This document shows, piece by piece, positions 59,863 through 64,000 of a stretch of 64,000 nt of DNA; position 1 is the stretch's first letter, and each line of letters begins with the position of its first letter. The stretch comes from Paramacrobiotus metropolitanus (taxonomy: Eukaryota; Tardigrada; Eutardigrada; Parachela; Macrobiotidae), in contig NW_026570394.1 of the NCBI RefSeq assembly GCF_019649055.1, forward strand, positions 1 through 64,000. The letters run 5' to 3'. The translations under genes and the position numbers were made by a program. The notes under the pieces were generated by a model. It was not told where the DNA came from, made no database searches, and worked only from the letters and a program-made list of their open reading frames with translations.

Positions 59863-60436
59863 CTAATTCGCAATCACCGTGAAGTTTAGTACGTAGGAAA
59901 CAATGTACAGTACGCAGTGACCATGACAACAACAATAATAGCTGCACTAAACAATTTTTTTGATTTTTTTGACGATTTTAGCAGAAGGTAGATCCTGTAG
60001 ATTCACCGTCTTCAGGGCTTCGGTGAAGGTATTCAACGTGATGTAAGCAGCAGATGGCAGCGGAAGTTCGTTCCAGACTGATACAAGGCTGTTGAGATGC
60101 GATTCGTGGGTAGTGATAACTGTTCGCCCACAGATGGTTGTCGGTGCCGGTTTGATAGGACACGGGTGCTTCATAAGACGTTCTGATGTCCTGGTGTTTC
60201 CTGCAACAGACTCAAGCACCGCAGCCGAGAATCGAAGTGGTAATACAACCATTTCACCCATCGGAATTACCCGAAATACTAATTTATACATGAACAACAA
60301 AGCTTTTTCATACATCGGGTGCGGAGATCATCCCATTTAAGTTCTTTCAGACGTTCACTGTAATTCAAGACATTGCTGCCGAGTCGTAGAGTTTTGGTGA
60401 ACCTCCTTTTGCATCGTTCAATTTCATTTGTCGACT
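59863..60436 (-). pseudogene. Reverse-transcriptase ORF C-terminal remnant, copy 4
   Basis: LINE RT tail with a five-base T-run after AAAGC near 60.305 kb that breaks the frame between ERLKELKW and the YK helix, and a longer T-run (seven) near 59.955 kb that breaks it after KIVKKIKK. Between these, about 120 codons are open and include TSERLM, SVWNELP and TFTEALK. The in-register ancestral stop corresponds to 59863-59865. The frame breaks are all in homopolymers. Confidence 0.83.
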
Positions 60437-63400
60437 TTTCAACGAAAAAAGTTATGGAAAACTTGACTTTTCACCGGCATTTTTGGATCTCAATAACTAC
60501 GTGGTGAAACTGCTCCAAAGTCTGCTTTTAAAAGTTATTCGATGCGCTGAGCACGAATTTCAAGTCGGTTTGCAAAAAAATTTCACCGAAAAAGTTATGG
60601 AAAACTTGACTTTTCACCGGCATTTTGGATCTCAATAACTACGTGGTGAAACAACTCCAAAGTCTGCTTTTTAAGGGGTTGTTCGATGCGCTGAGCACGA
60701 ATCTGAAATCGGTTTGCAAAAAAATTTCACCAGAAAAAGTTACTGTCAGACGTGTCACATTTTCGCCATGTTGTGAGAACTCAATAACTACGTGGTGAAA
60801 CTGCTCCAAAGTCTGCTTTTAAGGGTTATTCGATGCGCTGAGCACGAATTTTAAGTCGGTTTGCAAAAAAAATTCACCGAAAAAGTTATGGAAAACTTGA
60901 CTTTTCACCGGCATTTTGGATCTCAATAACTACGTGGTGAAACAGCTCCAAAGTCTGCTTTTAAGAGTTATTCGATGCGCTGAGCACGAATCTGAAATTG
61001 GTTCGCAAAAAAATTTCACCAGAAAAGTTTCTGTCAGACGTGTCACATCTTCGCCATTGTGTCAGAACTCAATAACTACGTGGTGAAACTGCTCCAAAGT
61101 CTGCTTTTAAGGGTTATTCGATGCGCTGAGCACGAATTTTAAGTCGGTTTGCAAAAAAATTTCAACGAAAAAGTTATGGAAAACTTGCATTTTCACCGGC
61201 ATTTTGGATCTCAATAACTACGTGGTGAAACTGCTCCAAAGTCTGCTTTTAAAGTTATTCGATGCGCTGAGCACGAATTTCAAGTCAGGTTGCAAAAAAA
61301 ATTTCACCGAAAAAAGTTATGGAAAACTTGCATTTTCACCGGCATTTTGGATCTCAATAACTACGTGGTGAAACAGCTCCAAAGTCTGCTTTTAAGGGTT
61401 ATTCGATGCGCTGAGCACGAATCTGAAATTGGTTAGCAAAAAAAATTTCACCAGAAAAAGTTACTGTCAGACGTGTCACATTTCGCCATGGTGTCCGAAC
61501 TCAATAACTACGTGGTGAAACTGCTCCAAAGTCTGCTTTTAAGGGTTATTCGATGCGCTGAGCACGAATTTCAAGTTGGGTTGCAAAAAAAATTTCACCG
61601 AAAAAAGTTATGGAAAACTTGACTTTTCACCGGCATTTTTGGATCTCAATAACTACGTGGTGAAACTGCTAAAAAGTCTGCTTTAAATGGTTATTCGATG
61701 CGCTGAGCACGAATCTGAAATTGGTTTGCAAAAAAAATTTCACCAGAAAAAGTTACTGTCAGACGTGTCACATTTTCGCCATGTTGTGAGAACTCAATAA
61801 CTACGTGGTGAAACTGCTCCAAAGATCTGCTTTAAGGGTTATTCGATGCGCTGAGCACGAATTTTAAGTCAGTTTGCAAAAAAAATTTCAACGCAAAAAG
61901 TTATGGAAAACTTGACATTTTCACCGGCATTTTGGATCTCAATAACTACGTGGTGAAACTGCTCCAAAGTCTGCTTTTAAAGTTATTCGATGCGCTGAGC
62001 ACGAATTTTAAGTCAGGTTGCAAAAAAAATTTCACCGAAAAAAGTTATGGAAAACTTGACTTTTCACCCGGCATTTTTGGATCTCAATAACTACGTGGTG
62101 AAACTGCTCCAAAAGTCTGCTTTTAAGTGGTTATTCGATGCGCTGAGCACGAATCTGAAATCGGTTTGCAAAAAAAATTTCACCAGAAAAAGTTACTGTC
62201 AGACGTGTCACATTTTCGCCATGTTGTCAGAACTCAATAACTACGTGGTGAAACTGCTCAAAGTCTGCTTTTAAGGGTTATTCGATGCGCTGAGCACGAA
62301 TTTTAAGTCAGTTTGCAAAAAAATTTCAACGAAAAAAGTTATGGAAAACTTGACTTTTCACCGGCATTTTGGATCTCAATAACTACGTGGTGAAACAGCT
62401 CCAAAGTCTGCTTTTAAGGGTTGTTCGATGCGCTGAGCACGAATCTGAAATCGGTTTGCAAAAAAAATTTCACCAGAAAAAGTTACTGTCAGACGTGTCA
62501 CATTTTCGCCATGTTGTGACAACTCAATAACTACGTGGTGAAACTGCTCCAAAGTCTGCTTTTAAGGGTTATTCGATGCGCTGAGCACGAATTTTAAGTC
62601 GGTTGCAAAAAAAATTTCACCGAAAAAGTTATGGAAAACTTGACTTTTCACCGGCATTTTGGATCTCAATAACTACGTGGTGAAACAGCTCCAAAGTCTG
62701 CTTTTAAGGTTATTCGATGCGCTGAGCACGAATCTGAAATTGGTTCGCAGAAAAAAATTTCACCAGAAAAAGTTACTGTCAGACGTGTCACATTTTCGCC
62801 ATGGTGTCAGAACTCAATAACTACGTGGTGAAACTGCTCCAAAGTCTGCTTTTAAGGGTTATTCGATGCGCTGAGCACGAATTTTAAGTCAGTTTGCAAA
62901 AAAATTTCAACGCGAAAAAGTTATGGAAAACTTGCATTTTCACCGGCATTTTTGGATCTCCAATAACTACGTGGTGAAACTGCTCCAAAGTCTGCTTTTA
63001 AAGTTATTCGATGCGCTGAGCACGAATTTCAAGTCGGGTTGCAAAAAAATTTTACCGAAAAAGTTATGGAAAACTTGCATTTTTCACCGGCATTTTGGAT
63101 CTCAATAACTACGTGGTGAAACTGGCTCAAAGTCTGCTTTTAAGGGTTATTCGATGCGCTGAGCACGAATCTGAAATTGGTTAGCAAAAAAATTTCACCA
63201 GAAAAGTTACTGTCAGACGTGTCACATTTTCGCCATGTTGTCAGAACTCAATAACTACGTGGTGAAACTGCTCCAAAGTCTGCTTTTAAGGGTTATTCGA
63301 TGCGCTGAGCACGAATTTTAAGTCAGTTTGCAAAAAAATTTCAACGAAAAAGTTATGGAAAACTTGACTTTTCACCGGCATTTTGGATCTCAATAACTAC

Positions 63401-64000
63401 GTGGTGAAACAGCTCCAAAGTCTGCTTTTAAGGGTTATTCGATGCGCTGAGCACGAATCTGAAATCAGTTTGCAAAAAAAATTTCACCAGAAAAAGTTAC
63501 TGTCAGACGTGTCACATTTTCGCCATGTTGTGAGAACTCAATAACTACGTGGTGAAACTGCTCCAAAGTCTGCTTTTAAGGGTTATTCGATGCGCTGAGC
63601 ACGAATTTTAAGTCAGTTTGCAAAAAAATTTCACCGAAAAAGTTATGGAAAACTTGACTTTTCACCGGCATTTTGGATCTCAATAACTACGTGGTGAAAC
63701 AGCTCCAAAGTCTGCTTTTAAGGGTTATTCGATGCGCTGAGCACGAATCTGAAATCGGTTTGCAAAAAAATTTCACCAGAAAAAGTTACTGTCAGACGTG
63801 TCACATTTCGCCATGTTGTAGAACTCAATAACTACGTGGTGAAACTGCTCCAAAGTCTGCTTTTAAGGGTTATTCGATGCGCTGAGCACGAATTTTAAGT
63901 CGGTTTGCAAAAAAATTTCACCGAAAAGTTATGGAAAACTTGACTTTTCACCGGCATTTTGGATCTCAATAACTACGTGGTGAAACAGCTCCAAAAGTCT
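60437..64000 (+). repeat. Right-hand satellite block, pentamer-like variants
   Basis: About 24-25 GGATCT-type A and B monomers running off the window edge; I saw no TAGATCT units. Marker variants GAAACAGCTCC, GGTTCGC, GGTTAGC, TTCAACG and GCATTTTC link it to the pentamer domain at 4-10 kb. Marked B units start at 60994 (GGTTCGC), 61425 (GGTTAGC), 62735 (GGTTCGC) and 63173 (GGTTAGC), so a block recurs at an offset of about 1745 (12 monomers). Confidence 0.92.

Larger units (their letters stand above)
59443..60436 (-). mobile_element. 5'-truncated LINE fragment, copy 4
   Basis: About 994 bp, very close to copy 1, sharing CATCGGAATTACCCGAAAT and GAAGGAAACGTGG. It has the same junctions and minus orientation. 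The three satellite units on its left carry the same rare variants as those left of copy 1, so copies 1 and 4 share ancestry together with their left flank. Confidence 0.9.

Noticed and set aside
51758-60436. Four independent site-specific LINE insertions
   Set aside because: Shared junctions alone could fit target specificity, but the shared flank polarity, the shared rare left-flank units of copies 1 and 4 and the same missing satellite segment favour one insertion and amplification.
1-64000. tRNA, rRNA or other structured RNA genes
   Set aside because: I recognised none outside the satellite and LINE sequence on either strand by eye.

Overview
The window is almost entirely a head-to-tail satellite DNA array, interrupted near its right end by four near-identical copies of one ~1-kb fragment of a non-LTR retrotransposon (LINE). 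I see no intact cellular gene, RNA gene, CRISPR array or prokaryotic operon. A megasatellite carrying LINE debris points to metazoan heterochromatin (pericentromere, centromere or a heterochromatic sex or B chromosome). The LINE tail resembles invertebrate CR1/L2/Jockey-type elements, so an invertebrate host is a reasonable guess. I cannot name the species.

The satellite monomer is about 142-147 bp, roughly 415 copies, all in the same orientation. Each copy has a nearly invariant core of about 70 bp (from CTCAATAACTACGTGG to GAGCACGAAT), a short variable stretch, an A-rich stretch, and one of two alternative ~35-40 bp cassettes. Type A carries GTTATGGAAAACTTGACTTT and is ~142-144 bp. Type B carries GTTACTGTCAGACGTG and is ~146-147 bp. 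The order of A and B defines several higher-order repeats (HORs): an A-A-B trimer of ~431 bp at the left edge (to ~3.75 kb); a five-monomer HOR of 720 bp (3.96-10.4 kb); a mixed stretch (10.4-20.4 kb); and a nearly strict A-B dimer of ~290 bp (20.4-33.1 kb). From 35.6 to 51.76 kb a derived type A' dominates, with GACTATTCACC and TAGATCTC in place of GACTTTTCACC and GGATCTC.

From 51.76 kb on, four LINE copies (51758-52750, 54855-55839, 57670-58638, 59443-60436) sit in the same phase of the monomer and the same orientation. All have the same junctions, with A'-type monomers immediately left and GGATCT-type monomers immediately right. This is best explained by one insertion, associated with loss of about 50 bp of satellite, followed by amplification together with flanking satellite. 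The fragment is the 3' end of the element on the minus strand: about 170-190 codons of the reverse-transcriptase ORF tail, a ~400-bp 3' UTR, an AATAAA signal and a short ATT-rich end. The copies carry different frameshifts, mostly in homopolymers.

The plus-strand open frames across the array, up to 252 codons, are by-products of a repeat with few stops in one frame and lengths that are often multiples of three. I do not annotate them as genes. All homopolymer-length statements depend on assembly accuracy, which cannot be judged from the sequence alone.
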